64,000 nucleotides of DNA. It comes from Diplonema japonicum. Lineage: Eukaryota; Euglenozoa; Diplonemea; Diplonemida; Diplonemidae. Shown here one piece after another: positions 35,137-48,359 of this stretch; within the stretch, counting starts at the first letter, position 1, and each line of letters begins with the position of its first letter. The stretch spans positions 783,692-847,691 of the forward strand of contig OZ025656.1 in NCBI GenBank assembly GCA_964019335.1, read 5' to 3'. The notes beneath the pieces are model-generated. The model saw only the letters and a list, made by a program, of their open reading frames with translations, did not search any database and was not told the origin of the DNA. Position numbers and translations under genes: made by a program.

Positions 35137-38100
35137 ATGGAAAGAAATAAGCCAAATGTTGCTTCCTCATACGACTCCAGCATCCTTGTATCCATAAGGA
35201 CTGGAACTAACACCTCATCCCACTGTGTAGGAACACTACACCTTAGACTTGATACAACTCTCGAGGAGGTTCGTCAACAGCTTGTGTCAATAGCGTCTAA
35301 AAAGACACGACAGAAGAGGTCTGTTGGTCCTGGTCAGGAGCTGTCAGGTGGGAACCAAATACCCAGTGCCGCTAATTCGAGTACTCAACAGGCACAGCTT
35401 GTTCTGACTCAGGAGCAGAAAGAGAAGCTTTCCCGAATACAGCTTCATGCGTTTGACTTCTGTTCCCCTTTTCAGTTTGTTAAGAGAGGTGGTGCATTGA
35501 GGATCCCGAAGGCAGCCGAGTCCAGCATAAAGATCTACGACGTTTTCCCCGTCCTACCGAATATCGGCTTCAAATTCCCCCACCCAGGTTTCCTCCTCCC
35601 TGAGGGGGTTGAACTTGTAGGCCTTCCTCCGCCTACAAAGGTCAAGAGAAAGCCCACACCGCTCAATGATTCGGAAACAGGGGATTACATCGTGTCTTTG
35701 GCATCGTTGTTTGTGAGACAGCAGAACGCTGACCACTCTGAGAAGGTCATTATGGAGAGATTGCTCATGCAGAATAACGTGTTTGGCAGGCTTCAAACAC
35801 CGCAGCAGCTGGGTACGCTGATTAGTAAGCACAATGCAAACACAAAGGACTTCTTGGGAAGATCTATTTTGCAGGAATGTTCTCAAGAAGGCAACTATTA
35901 TGTTGTAGCCTTCTTGCTGGGGTTGAGCTTCATCGACATCGAGCAGTCTGACTGGCGCGGGCAAACGGCCCTGCATTTAGCTGTTGATAGGGGCCATTTG
36001 GAAGTCGTGTCACTGCTCCTCGATGCTGGTGCCAACGTACTGGCGTCTGATGCATCCAGCAGAACGCCTCTGCATCTTGCGCTGGAGCGCAGGGCTGATG
36101 TTTTGGCCGCGAGGCTTTGTGCCAGGCTTCACGCTAATGGGATTTCACATGACACAGTCTCAAAGTACAAGGACACAAACGAGAGGTGTCCTGTTGAACT
36201 GTTCTCTCTGCTGTCACCGAGTTTCTCGGAGCTCTGTGCACTGGGACAGCTCCCTGCCTTGCGTGCTCTGTGGTCGCACTACTTGTTCGACCGGCGCCAG
36301 GTGCTCGACAAGGGAATGAACGGTCGGACATGCCTCCATGAGGCAGTGGACTCGCAACAGGCAGCTGTGGTTAGCTTCTTAATCGATGAAGTGGGGTTCC
36401 ACTCCGCGATACAAGACAATTGCATGGACGACTCGAGACGCACTCCCCTACACTTGGCATGCAAGAATGGGAATCTCCCTATTGTCAAAAGGCTGCTGAA
36501 GTATTTCGATCCTAACATTACAGACGTGAACCTTAGGACGCCCCTTCACCTTTCTTTGCTTAATAAGCATACTGAGGTTGCAGAATTCCTGCTCACAGAA
36601 ACATCTGAACTCAACGTGAACACGTTAGACATCTTGGACTTGACACCTCTTCACGTTGCTGCTGTCAACAACATGTACGGTTGCTGTGAATTGCTGTTGG
36701 AAGTTCGCGGAGCAGCTATCGCAGTCAGGGGCAGCGGTGCAGTGTTCACGACATTGAGGCAGCCTGCGGTCGAGCTGAGATCTATGAGTAAAGAGCAGAG
36801 AGCAAGATGGAGGACGAAACACTTGGGAAAAGAGAGAAGATGGCGCCTTAAAACATGGGAGATTTGCAAAGTAGACAAGAAGGGTGGCAATTTGAAGCGA
36901 AAGGTGGATTTTGAGAACGAAGGTCGTGAAGATGAGTGGATGAAAAATAAAATGAGAGTTCTCCAGCCGAAGCCAGAAGAAGAAGGAGGGCCTGACCCCG
37001 CCACGATACCTCCGCTTCCGAAGGGTTATGCTGTTCTCAACTGGGTCTCCGGGTTTGGTCATCAAGCAAACTCTGCGCATGCAGACATACGAGGCCCTGC
37101 TGAAATGTCGCGGTTCAAAAGCAAACGTTTGGGAAGTGGTTTATTCTGGCTGCGAGAAGCTAAATCCAAGTTTGTGCCCCGCGTGCCTGTGGTTGAGATA
37201 ACCTTACGTAGAAGTGAAGGCGAAGATCTTGGTTTGCAGTTTGATGATTCAAGGTATAAGTTGCTAGTATACAATAACTTACAGGGTGCTCACGAATGTG
37301 GAATCAAACACTCCTGCAGAAAAGAGTGGGCTCGGTTCTTACATCGGGTACAGACTTGTGGAGCTCAGTCAGGACATCAGTGTGACACGTGACAGGGATG
37401 ACAACCTAGGGATTGTGTGCAACGGGAACCTCATCAAGAGCGTAGAGAAGGGGAGTCGTGCCGATGCTGCCGGTCTTCTGCCTACAATGAGGATCCGTGC
37501 AGTGAAGCACCACCTGCCAGGGGAGATGACCAGGGTACCTGACTGCACAGAGGTTGTGGAGGCGGCCATCAAGGCTGCACCGCTGTCAACTCCTTTTACG
37601 ATCACGGTCTCTATGGCAGTTGATGATACAGAGGTCTTGTCAGATGTGGCAGGACTCCTCATAGGCCTGCAGTTTGACCTACCAGACAAGCAGCGCCGCA
37701 CTCATCCTAGGCACAAATTGCTCGCAGGCAGTTATATTAGCGGCAACGCACTAAGCTTCGCAGTTTCTGCATCAAATAGGACATACAAGCCGATGGTCGA
37801 GCTTCTGATGAAGCACGGTGGGCTCCAGGCTACCGACGACACGGACACTGTCATCAAGATTGTAACGCGACTGTTGGACGACAAGCACATGGACCTGGCA
37901 TCGCGTGTCATCCACCATACTCCTGAGGCGAAGAGCAGGCTTCTTATTTCATATATCAAGCGAGGGGAACACGATGTGGTGAGGTGGTTGGTGGACTCTG
38001 GATGTGATGTCAACATCGGCGACCCACTCCCGCTCGCAGCAGCAGCAAAGCAAGGCGACAGCCGAACGATAGCATTTCTTCTGGACAGAGGTGCTAACAC

Positions 38101-41100
38101 AGAGATCCTGCTTGACGACGGCACCGACCCCCTTCTCGAGGCAATATTGGATGGCCATGATGCTGCTTCAACACTTCTGAAACATCTGCCTGCGAGGGTT
38201 AACCCTACCAGGCCAGGTCAGATACCGCCCCTTCACGTCGCTGCATCGAGGGGTCTTGTGAAGATCGCGAAGGCACTGATCGGTGTCAATGCTGACATCA
38301 ATGCATTGTGGCAAGGGAACAACTGCTTGTGGGCTACATTGGAATCGGCTCCTGCGAGGCTCTTGTCACCGCTTACGAGAGGGAATAAAAGAAAGTACAT
38401 TGAGATTGGACGGAAGACACAGAAGAGGGTGATTGAGTTTGAGGAGCTTGCGACATTCTTCTGCGGCCGCAACATTAACCTCCACAGCGAGGGCAGTGAC
38501 ATGCCACACCCTTTGGACTACGTGGACCTTGCCGCTTCGAAGGGTTATTGGAGCGTGGTGGACTCGCTCATCGAGCTTATTAAAAAGACTCACGCAACAT
38601 CAGTTCTGGATAGAACGCCACCATTCGGCGATATGGATGTCTCGCTGGAGCACACGGATGAAGCATCTGTTCCACCATTTGAGGCCGAGAGGAGGGACGT
38701 GTTCTCCTATGCTGCCGCAAGTGGCCAGGTAGACATCGTCCGAAGGTTGGCCATCGGGTGGGGAATGAGGCCGTCTCCCGGTAGAGATGCTAGTTTCTCG
38801 AAGCGCAATGCTCTCGATTTTGCTTTTGAGGGTAGTTCCACAGAGTTGTGCTTGATGCTGCTGTCAAGGGGATTGTTACCTACTCGTGTCGTCGAGGCAG
38901 CACACAAAGAGGTCAAGAACCTGTACTCTCTGGTGGGGCAGGTCGCAGGCAAGATTCCCAAGCTCCCCGTAAACATCCTGGAGTACTCAGTTCCAGGGAG
39001 TGCGACAACGAAGGGTAGGGTGCAGGTGTTGCAGGGAGATGTTTGGTGTACGGGTTCTGTTGTAGAACGAACTGATGAGGGCGAGCTGCGAATTGAGCTT
39101 GACAGCAGTCGAGAGATTATGGTCAACCCGGAGGCAGTGGACGTGCTGACGGACACAGGCCACACGCTGCTGCACGAGTTCGTTGCACAGGGTGCCTTGG
39201 CTCATCTGAGGCAGCTAATAGAATACACGGCATCCAGCCAGGAGAAGTCATTTAGGTTCAATGCCATGACAAGTGCAACAACTTCCGGTTCCCTCCTATA
39301 CAAGGCTGTGGTGTGCAAACAGGAGGAGATCTTCGATGCATTGATTGATGACTACAAGATGAAGGCTGTCACCCATCACGGCCGTTCTCCCCTTCTCGCC
39401 GCCATTATGCACGGCAGTTTATTGGTATGCTTGAACACTCATTAGTATGGTCGGGAAAAGTACTCTTCAAACCTGCTGGTTGGAGCCATTGAAGGGTGCC
39501 TCTCGCCTGAAGAGGACAGCGCCTAAAAATCGAGATATGTCCGAAACTGAGAGATACCTAGTACCGGCCATACTACTCCCCTTGTTAGGCAGCTTTGGTC
39601 TCAGGGAGCTTGCATGTTAATTTGAATTAATAACTTCAATACAGATGGTCCAGAAACTTGTCGTTAGTGCACAAGCTGATGTGAGTGAGTACGGTACTGT
39701 CACAACAGAGGCACTCTACAAGAGCTCTAAGCTTGTTGGTCAAATTGTTTCACCCCTGTACCTCGCAGCAGCTTTGGGTGAGTGTGACATTGCTGCTTTC
39801 CTTATCCCAAGACAGGGCCAGGCTGTATTGGGGAGAATGTATGCTGGAACGGTGGAATCGCCTCTCCACGTCTGTCTCACAAGGGCAGTGCCAAGTGTAC
39901 ACACTCAGTCGGGTTCCTATGCTTACGCATCCAAGAAGCAGGTCATAAAGTGCGCTGCTACGCAGAAAATAGTTGGCATGCTGCTGCGTGTCAACAATGA
40001 TATTAATGAGGTGTGTATTTCGTTCTGCTTTATGCACGTACCTTAGGTATCGCTGTCCGTAGCAGAGGAAGCACCCACGCATATTCTGAACCTTGCAGCG
40101 GCGAAGGGCTACTTTCACGTATGCAACCCGTGGCCACTGACTCCTTACAGATTGTCCATGACTTGGTCGAAAAGGGTGCTGACACAAGGGCGGCTGTCGC
40201 CTCCGTTTGCGAAGAGTATGTTCTCTATCTTTTATATTGCCAATTAGATCTGAGGTTGTCTACAGCTCGCGGCATGTGCTGCACTATTTGGCAGCAGCTG
40301 GCGAAGTGGCTTTGCTTCAGAAGTGTGTCGGTGATGAGATTTGTGTTGGCACTCCTGATCTGGTGTGTTTTTCTCGTCTTTCTCACACATAACAGCTTCT
40401 TCCACCCCTTGGAAACTATGAGGGAATGTTCAGAAACATAAACAAAGAGGTCAAGAACTTGGGGACAACCGCGGATGCTGCATTGGTTGCGCAGAAGCCT
40501 GCGGCTCTTGCTTTCCTTTTATCAAGGGGGGTTCGTGTGTCGATCATGAGCTGTAGAACAGCACCGAAGATGCTCCCCTTGTCCCGTAACACATTTGTGA
40601 AAACGAAGTTCTCTCTCACAACCACCAAAGACAAAGCTCCATCAGCTCTTTACGGGTACCCCACTGAAGGCAGCCTGACGAGCCAACTCATATGCCTCAC
40701 CGGTGATGTGGAAAGGCCCTCTTCCAGGTCCCTTGATTTCAACTACCTCCACGCCGCATGTTGCCGTCCCGGTGCCATCGATGCGGCATGCTTGCTTCTC
40801 GAAAGTGGCTTCGATACAAACCAGACGGTATCTGCACCCTTCATAGGTGAGGTGTCACCGTTATGGTTGTGTGCTGCATTCAACAACCAACGCCTGCTGA
40901 CAGTGTTCTTAGAAACAGCATCACTGAGGACGCAGAACGGTAAGTCGCCTCTTCCCTATGCAGTGATGAATGGCAACAAGAGACTTGTACAGGACTTGGT
41001 CGAAAGGGGCGTTGAGATCAATGCTTGTGAGACGTTTTGGTACCAGCCTGCAAACTGGCACACACAGTTTTGGGGGCTTAGAGACGCAGCTAATACCAAC

Positions 41101-44100
41101 AGAACACAAGTGGCGTACGGCACCAGTTCTATGCTGACTGATGCCACGGCCATCTTTTTAGCATGCAACGCAGGTTGGGAAGACACAGTGAAGCTTTTCC
41201 ATGTTAATGGCGGTGACTTCCAGGATGCCTCCAGCATGGTACGGAAGAAGGTGTTCCCAACATATGCCACATACCACAAGAAGCTCATGTCGAAGCTCAA
41301 GAAGGCTGAAAGCGATGATGAGCAGGAGGATGACGCCGAGTCAGTTGAGAAGCCTCCTAAGTTCTTCAAGCGCATGCACAACGACATTGCAAGAAGGAGG
41401 GAACATGCTCTGAAGCTCTTTGAATTCGAAGATGAAGAAGATGATGCGGAAACGGTGCCTGCTTTGGCTCTGCGTGCAACATACGGGTCTTTGTACACAG
41501 CTTACAAGCTATTGACCATAGACGGGCCCATCACTTCAGAGAAGGTAGAGGAAGCATGCCAAACGGCAGGTCTTAGCACTGAGGCGGCTGGGAGCATCGT
41601 CTCAGGCATCAGCCCTGGGATGTCTTTCAAGGAATTCAAGCAGTTATTCGGCAAGACCGTCCGGTGCGGCAGTGGTCCTTGTGCTGTGAGTTTCGATCCT
41701 GAGCATGCAACAAATGTTCGGCCAATCTGGGGGGTATGCTCCACTGCCTCAAATGATTCACTTTCACAGGTCGTAAATGGAGCACCTACTCATCCTTGCA
41801 AGGTAAAGTTTGAGCAGAAGCTTCGTGAGAGATGCGAGCGGTATGTGGCTTTCGTTTGACCATTCACTTTAAGGTACATACGGATAGGGAGATTCGTCAT
41901 CCAACAGAATGGGCTGAAAGGGCTCTCGAACGATGAGCTTACTGCACTTGTCTTAGTTGCGTGTCATAAAGGTCATTGGGAGCTTGCAGCCAAGATCCTG
42001 CAAGAGGGAAGCCGTACAAGTAGGGACGCCCATTTCTTGACTGAAGTCAGCGACGACGATGTTGCCTCGTTTGCTTTTGTGAAATACAGGCACCCTATTC
42101 ACATCGCGGCTCGCTTCTTGGAGAAAGAGATTTTTTATCTCTTCTTGAAGAGGACAAAAAAGCAGGATGTTTCTAACCTGCGTGACCCCCTCGGAAACAC
42201 AGCATTGCACAATGCAATAGTAGCGGGGAACACAGCAGCTGTAGATGTGCTCTTAGAGCTGGGTTCTTTCCCTTCCCCAACAGCAGGAGGAGGTGTGCGT
42301 TGCTTCCACAAGGTGTATCGCGGAAAGATCTCCAGGGACATACGAAGGACCCCTGGGGGAGTAACGTCACTAATGCTGGCTGCACGCATGAATCACGTGC
42401 AGATTGTGACGCAACTTCTAAAGGCAGGTGCACATCCAGATGACGTTGATGACAACGGGAACACGGCGCTCATGCACGCTTGCGAAATGGGTAATGTGGG
42501 TGTCGTAGAGGCACTAGTCAGCAGCAGTGCTGCGGTAGATGTACTGAATAACCTGCACTTCAGTGCCCTGATGAGAGCCTGTGTCAGGGGCCACACAGAA
42601 GTTGCCGTTCCCCTTCTGCAGTACTGGACAAGGCATGACGGCCTGACATCTACTACCACTTCAGTGCTTCACTGCGCTGTCGAGGGCGGGTGCAGTGGGG
42701 TGATCGATCTGCTGATGAATGATTTCGACCTGCGGACCATTAATGTATGTTGCCCAAAAACACTTAGTTTCTCACAGGCGCTTGAGAAGGATGCACATGT
42801 GGGATCAAATAACAGCTCATCTTTATGGATAGCATGGGCATTGGGCAAGTGGCAAATTAAAGCAAAGCTGCTTGAGCACCTCCAGCGAAGGGAGAAGGAT
42901 GGTACGCCTGAGGACCCACAGGGATTGGCTGACAAGATCCTCCTGGCGCAGTTAGGCAAGAGAGAAGAGGTGACCGAGGAAGTAGAGGACAAATTCATAC
43001 CGGTATGCTGCTCCATATCAAGGATACCACTGCAGGGATGGCTGTCACACGCAGCAAGTATGGCAGCACGTATTCACGCAAAGCTGTCAAGTTCCAAGGG
43101 GGCGCAGTCATTCCCGACGGACCTTGTCTACTCACCTACGATACCACCGCTTAGAGTATGCTGCGAAACACTAACTTATTGTTCACAGGATTCACTGCGT
43201 TCTGGGTGTACAATCCCCCGCACGAAGAGCAACAGAGATGTCGGCGGTGCGATGGTCGATTCTGCCAGACTCGAAACCTTCGGTGCTGCTGGTGCAACGG
43301 ATCACGAAAGACGAGAGAGAGTGCAGAAATGGTCACTGTTAGAATGGGCAACGAGGGCAAACAATGCTGTTGTTGTTAAGGTTCTCGGTGACCACTGCCT
43401 GCCTGACCACTGCTGCGCTATCCACATTGCGGCCGAACGAGGTAATTTGGATATCGTGCAGATTCTCCTGCAGCTGCAGATGTCTGCCGTTTCTTCACAG
43501 AATGATAAGTCAGAGACGCCGTTGATGAGGGCCATCATGTTGCGTAAGGAGAAGGTCGCTTTGTTCTTAATGTCGAAGACGCCTGCAAGGAGACTACTAA
43601 AGTTGACGGATGACGGGAAGTCGCTTCTGCATTTATGCGCCATCAGTGGCATGGAAGATGCAGTTGCTCACATGATTGGGTGTCTCGTCCAGCTGGAACG
43701 CAGGCTTAAAGGTGAAGAGAATATCAACCTTCATGACTTCATCAGCATACCAGACAGGCACATCAACTTCGTTGACTATGACTCAGAGGACGAAGGCGAG
43801 CCAAACAAGTACGAAGGAGAGGCGCCAACCACAGGCTTCACACCCTTTGAGTACTCACTCATGTTTGGTCACCCTGCTATAGCGCTGCGTCTGGCCTATG
43901 GTTCGACACTGTCGTCTGTTGCACGCCGCGGAACACCTTCCATCTCACTGAACCCAAGGTTCCCAGGCACCGCAGGATACAATCTGCCAATTATGTCTGC
44001 GGGTATCAGGTCCATGCTGAGCGAGTTCTTTAACGATCCCAGCAGGGGATACGAACATGGTCCCGCCACGATCAGGGGTGATTATGTAAGGCACCCTACG

Positions 44101-47100
44101 AACTGGTGTCAAGACGAGGACGACAAGTGGCCGAAGGAGTCTTCGCACACTATTTTCAACCGCCTGACATGGCCGGATGTGCGCGCCATCGGGATAGCTG
44201 CTCTTGCGAGAATTCCATGGGTTAGCGAAAAGCTGGGTGAGATCCTAACTTTTGAACACGAACGGAACAGGTACTCGTCACTGCTGTCGTGCCTCGACCT
44301 GCATAACAGGGCTTTTCGTCTCAACACTGCGTCTCTGTCGGATCTTAGTCCTGCGGACCGCGTCACTGTACTCCAGCATCTTGCTTCCACATTAATTATT
44401 CACCGTTACACGGCAAGGGACCACGATTGGACGAGCGCGACTGGTGGCGTGAAGGAGTGTAATGTGTTGGGTGTCGACAAGCGCAAGAGAAAGGCAGAGA
44501 AGAACAGCCGCGTTGCAGAGGCGGCTGACGGGTTGGCAGGTCAGATATCATGTGTTCAGTTAGAGCTTGTAAAAGAAAAGAGCCAAGTGCGTGTGATTAT
44601 CGACTCCGAAGGCATCGTGCACGAGAGGTTCATGTTCAGCAATGGTTATATTGTGTGCGGCGATCTAGATGAAGCAATGGAAACACACTTCAGACGCAAG
44701 GAGCGCGTTGCAAAGACAGAGACTGACACAGTCCTGAAGGAGGTAACGCACTGGATGCATAAATCCCCCAACCCTCTCATTAACAAGTTCCACGTCGCTG
44801 TGGACTGGAGGGCTGTGGACAAATATCGCTTCGATACGCCATATGACCGTATCAAGTCCTTTGAGGTCCTCGCTTCAAGGAGAGGTGTTTGGTCGCTTGT
44901 GCACGCATTGGATGGCATGGCTTCTGTGAAGTCCGAATCAAAGAGGTCAGCGGTAGTACCTTTCTCCGGGATTGTCTTCAGACGTGCAGCATGGAGCGAG
45001 GGACAGTTCTTCATTACGGAGGAAGCTAGCGATGACGCAAAGCGTTCTTCTGAGCTAGTCATTTTCTACGACGTGCGCGGGGGAGATGCCCACTTCTCCA
45101 ACTTGTCTAAGTCTTTAGGGCCGCTGTTCGTGCACAATGAGTTCGAGATTCTACGTCGTACTCTTGCAAGTGAGGTAGCGGCCATGAAGGGTGCCCTGTT
45201 GCCAAGCCTGCCAGAGGTCAAGTGCAAGATTGAGTTAGAAGGTTCATGGAAGATACCTGTAGGGGGTGCTGACGCAGTACACTATAGTATCATGACATTG
45301 CTCGAAGACATTGGAAACAAGGTCAAGTCCATGATCGGCACAACACCTGAAGCGCCTAAGACTCCTAGCGACACTAAGTGGACCGATCTCTCTTCGAAGC
45401 CTGTTGCTGATGTTACTCTAGTCAGCCTACTGCAAACAGCGCTTCGCCACCATGTGAGGAGCATTGGCATCCTCATCAGTCCTAGAAGAGAACCGACAGT
45501 TAAGTTAGTGGCCACCTCGAAAACGGTGATTGTCTGTGTTAAAGCAAGCCCTTCCGTCGTCATGCTCACTTCAGAGGAGCAGTTGTCGAACGCACTGTAC
45601 CATCACGTGATAGAGGTTGAGTCCTCACGGCTCCAGGAGCAGATGAAGACCACCCTGACAGATGCCCAGCACAGGCTGATGACATATCTCCCTACAACTG
45701 CACTATCAGTAAATTGGCGTTCCTTCGATGAGCTTGAAGGGGAGGCGCGTTTCGTCGCAATTGGCGCGTTCTGTCACGGACGGGGCGCTAAGGTTCTGCA
45801 GCCCTTGATCTCGGGTATGAGTGTGGGTTGGGATTCGAAGTTAGGTGGCTTCGTGAGGAAGTACGTGAAACAGATAGTTATCCACTGCACCAGGGGGTGG
45901 CAGTCATACACCACCTTTGATGAGTGTGGCACGTTCAATCTGCACGTGGCCTTCCTTGCAGGGTCCACAGGGTGCTTGTCGATGATGTCTGCACAGGAGG
46001 TAGCCACTGACGTCATCATACATCTAGAGCAGCTTGACGAGCTGCGGCCTACCTTCGAAGAGTCCATCGACAGGTCGCGTACGGTGGTCCCCAGCACTGC
46101 ACCGCGCATAACTGACTACGTCGACACAACAAATGCTTTCCCTTGCTGGTGCGAGAGTCATGGGAAGAACCTAAGGGAGGCTGAATCAGGCCATGAGAGC
46201 ACGTTCACTATTTACGCGCGGAACATATTAAACTGCAAGTGTGGGAAGCCAGTGGCACCAGAGCCCTTCACGGTTCGTATCACCACCACCGAGGGTGAAG
46301 AGGTCGACGTCGAAGTAGCCGTTAAGCCTCCTGGAAAGCAGGGCGACAGCTCTCTGTACAAGGTCACCTACACAGCGCCTTCTACGGTTGGCTGGTACCT
46401 AATCCACGCAACACTCAACGGCGTGCCTATTGCGAGATCTCCGTACAGGCTTCGTGTGAGGCCCGAGTGCAGTGTCGCCCAGTTGGTCCCCGTCCATCCG
46501 GTATGTTTTAGAATTAAATGCTGTACTAATCCTTTTCAGTACTTGAACACTCTCACAACGCGCATGCCTGTCGTTCTTATCTTTAGGGCACTGGACGCTG
46601 CAGGAAACTCCTGTACAAGCATCGGGCAAGGCTTGCAGTATGGTGACAAGGTGACCATCAAGGATGATGTGTCGCGCGTTCAAAGGATCCAGAAGAAGCA
46701 CAACTTGTGGGTGCCTGCTATGGAACAGCTTTGCGGTGAGGAGGTGTTCGTCGTACGCGTCATGCGAGAGTCGGGGAAGGTCGCACTTCAGACAGGTACA
46801 AAAACAGGGACATTGATCTATTCGATGAATTGCATCGAAACAAAGGTATGGTACAAAAGAGTAGTAACCGTAATCAGGGAGTGAGTTTACAAGCGGCAGC
46901 GCAAGGACAAGAGATTGATATAGGGAAAGTGATCGATAATAGGGATGGGTCCTGCAGCGTGAGGGTGGTGCCACAGGAAGAAGGCGAAGTTGAGTTGGCT
47001 GTAACGATGGAAAAGGAGGGTGAGTCCTTCACTTGTACACAGTTGTTCAACGTAATGAGCCACAAGGACGCACTGGTGCATGTCTCCGAACACTGCCTCG

Positions 47101-47820
47101 CTTCTTGGGAGAAGTCTATGCGCAAGATGCAAAAGTACAAATGGGAAAAGGGCGGTTGGAAGGAATGGAAGAAGGACTTTAGACCGTCTGAGGGCCATCA
47201 GATGGGGTACTACCTTGGGAAGCCAAACGAGCCAATGAAGCACAGTGCTGACAGCCTGTGGTTGTCAACTTTGCGAAAGCAGACCAAGACAAAAGGTGAC
47301 GCTACATACAGCGAATGGACAACTTTCCGAAAACAAAAGATGAAGGACAAGGAGGGTGACCATACTATACCAAGATGGTGGATGAAGGGGAAGATAGACA
47401 GGTTGGAGTCGCTACATAGACAAAGTACTAGACTGCCAGAAGTGCAGGAGCTTGTGTTCATGAGGATTGCACTTCAGCCACCGGAGATCCACAGCAGCCT
47501 GCTGCGCAGGGTGAGACGGATAAAGGCAGTGCCTCAGCAAAGGTATCAATGCCCGCAAGTGACGTGCAAGCCTCTTTCGTGTGCCAATACTATGCCGTCG
47601 ACGGACCAGCAAGACAAGAGGCTACAGGAGATCCTTGATAAGAATGGCGGAGGCAAGACGCACACAAATGTGGTGCTCCCGTTGAATGTAGAACCGACAC
47701 GGCAGAGTCATAGCAAAGAGGTATGCGCCACAAGCATGAAGCACAAACGCATAGGAGATGGAAGCACGCCGAAATGACATGCTCGCACTTCAGCCCTTGT
47801 TGAATATCAATAGATCATAG
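35137..47820 (+). CDS. Giant ankyrin-repeat, PDZ and filamin scaffold protein (4008 residues)
   Basis: Introns: 37254-37284, 39425-39644, 40011-40046, 40119-40150, 40216-40247, 40363-40395, 41734-41769, 41841-41873, 42745-42777, 43003-43035, 43156-43188, 46501-46539, 46846-46877, 47721-47754. Ankyrin repeats fill 35850-36720 (TALHLAVDRGHLEVV, TPLHLACKNGN). A PDZ module spanning the first intron (LGLQFDDSR|VLTNVE...AEKSG) and a second PDZ-like one follow, then further ankyrin blocks from about 37700 to 43700. A region of unknown fold covers 43900-46100. A filamin-type Ig module at about 46180-46470 ends in the classic SPYRLRV, and one or two more follow with a Trp/Lys-rich tail. Such proteins tether membrane, signalling and cytoskeletal partners; no enzyme is seen. 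The second intron is 220 nt, six times the usual length. Confidence 0.85.
39444..39574 (+). ncRNA. Candidate structured RNA inside a long intron
   Basis: Within the 220-nt intron 39425-39644, bases 39444-39454 pair with 39564-39574 (11 bp, one G-U). Inside lie a hairpin arm (39465-39470 with 39489-39494) and a second arm (39494-39504 with 39549-39559, 10 of 11 pairs; then 39514-39517 with 39539-39542). Together they give a three-way junction of about 131 nt. No clear C/D or H/ACA boxes are seen. The pairing was found by eye and no energy calculation was made. Confidence 0.35.
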
Positions 47821-47945
47821 TATTGTATTTTAGATCGTACACCGCCCTTTGGGATTTAGACTTTTTTTTACTTAAGTAACTACGGCAAACTCAGCTTAGT
47901 GTTTATCCTGAACACCTTGCACGACTACTTAACATCTCATCACAG

Positions 47946-48211
47946 ATGGACAGCAAGATGGATATGGCCGCATGCCCCATGTGCTGGGTGTTGCCTCTAC
48001 TCTTTGTTGTAGCCTTGATTATGTTCTTTATGCAGTCGGGATCCGCTGCAAAAAGGTATGCAGTGCAATTCCCCGCACAACCACACACAGCGAACCGAAA
48101 GGAGAGAGGGTGGATTCGACAAGGGGGAGTGACAACGAGGGCAGCAGGAGTGGCAATGAAGCGTCGCCGTCCATTAAAAGACGTTCTAACAAAGTTAAGA
48201 GGGTTGACTAG
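47946..48211 (+). CDS. Tiny single-pass membrane protein, 76 residues
   Basis: Exons 47946-48055 and 48091-48211. The ATG follows a CACAG directly (distance zero). One hydrophobic helix (about residues 13-31, WVLPLLFVVALIMFFM) comes after a short CPMC start. The tail is polar and rich in Ser, Arg, Lys and Glu, ending KRRSNKVKRVD. No signal-peptide cleavage site is evident, so it is probably a signal-anchored protein. No family recognised. Confidence 0.65.
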
Positions 48212-48359
48212 TTGCCTTGCCTGTTTCTTTCCGTAGTAAGGAGTTTCCCTCATGTAAGTACCCTCCTTATTTCTTGTGTATCTAGCCTCACTTGAGGTAG
48301 TCATAGTGTATCAGTTTTGTCCCTTTTGTGTATCGTGCCACACGCACCGCAGCAATGAC

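Noticed and set aside
35086-35140. Fusion of the Ig/PDZ gene with the ankyrin gene through a GTACG...GACAG intron
   Set aside because: No available donor brings the ankyrin frame into phase; the spliced product would hit a stop within about 20 codons. The two are kept as separate genes.
39507-39547. Hammerhead ribozyme core
   Set aside because: CTGAAGA, a GGAC/GTCC stem and GAAAC match the core on paper, but they lie inside one helix and no stem-I partner or cleavage site is positioned next to them.
39465-39560. TPP riboswitch
   Set aside because: GGGTGCC and CTGAGAGATACC resemble the P2/P3 part, but the conserved second arm (the UAAU and GCG-AGGGA elements) is absent and the arm order is wrong.
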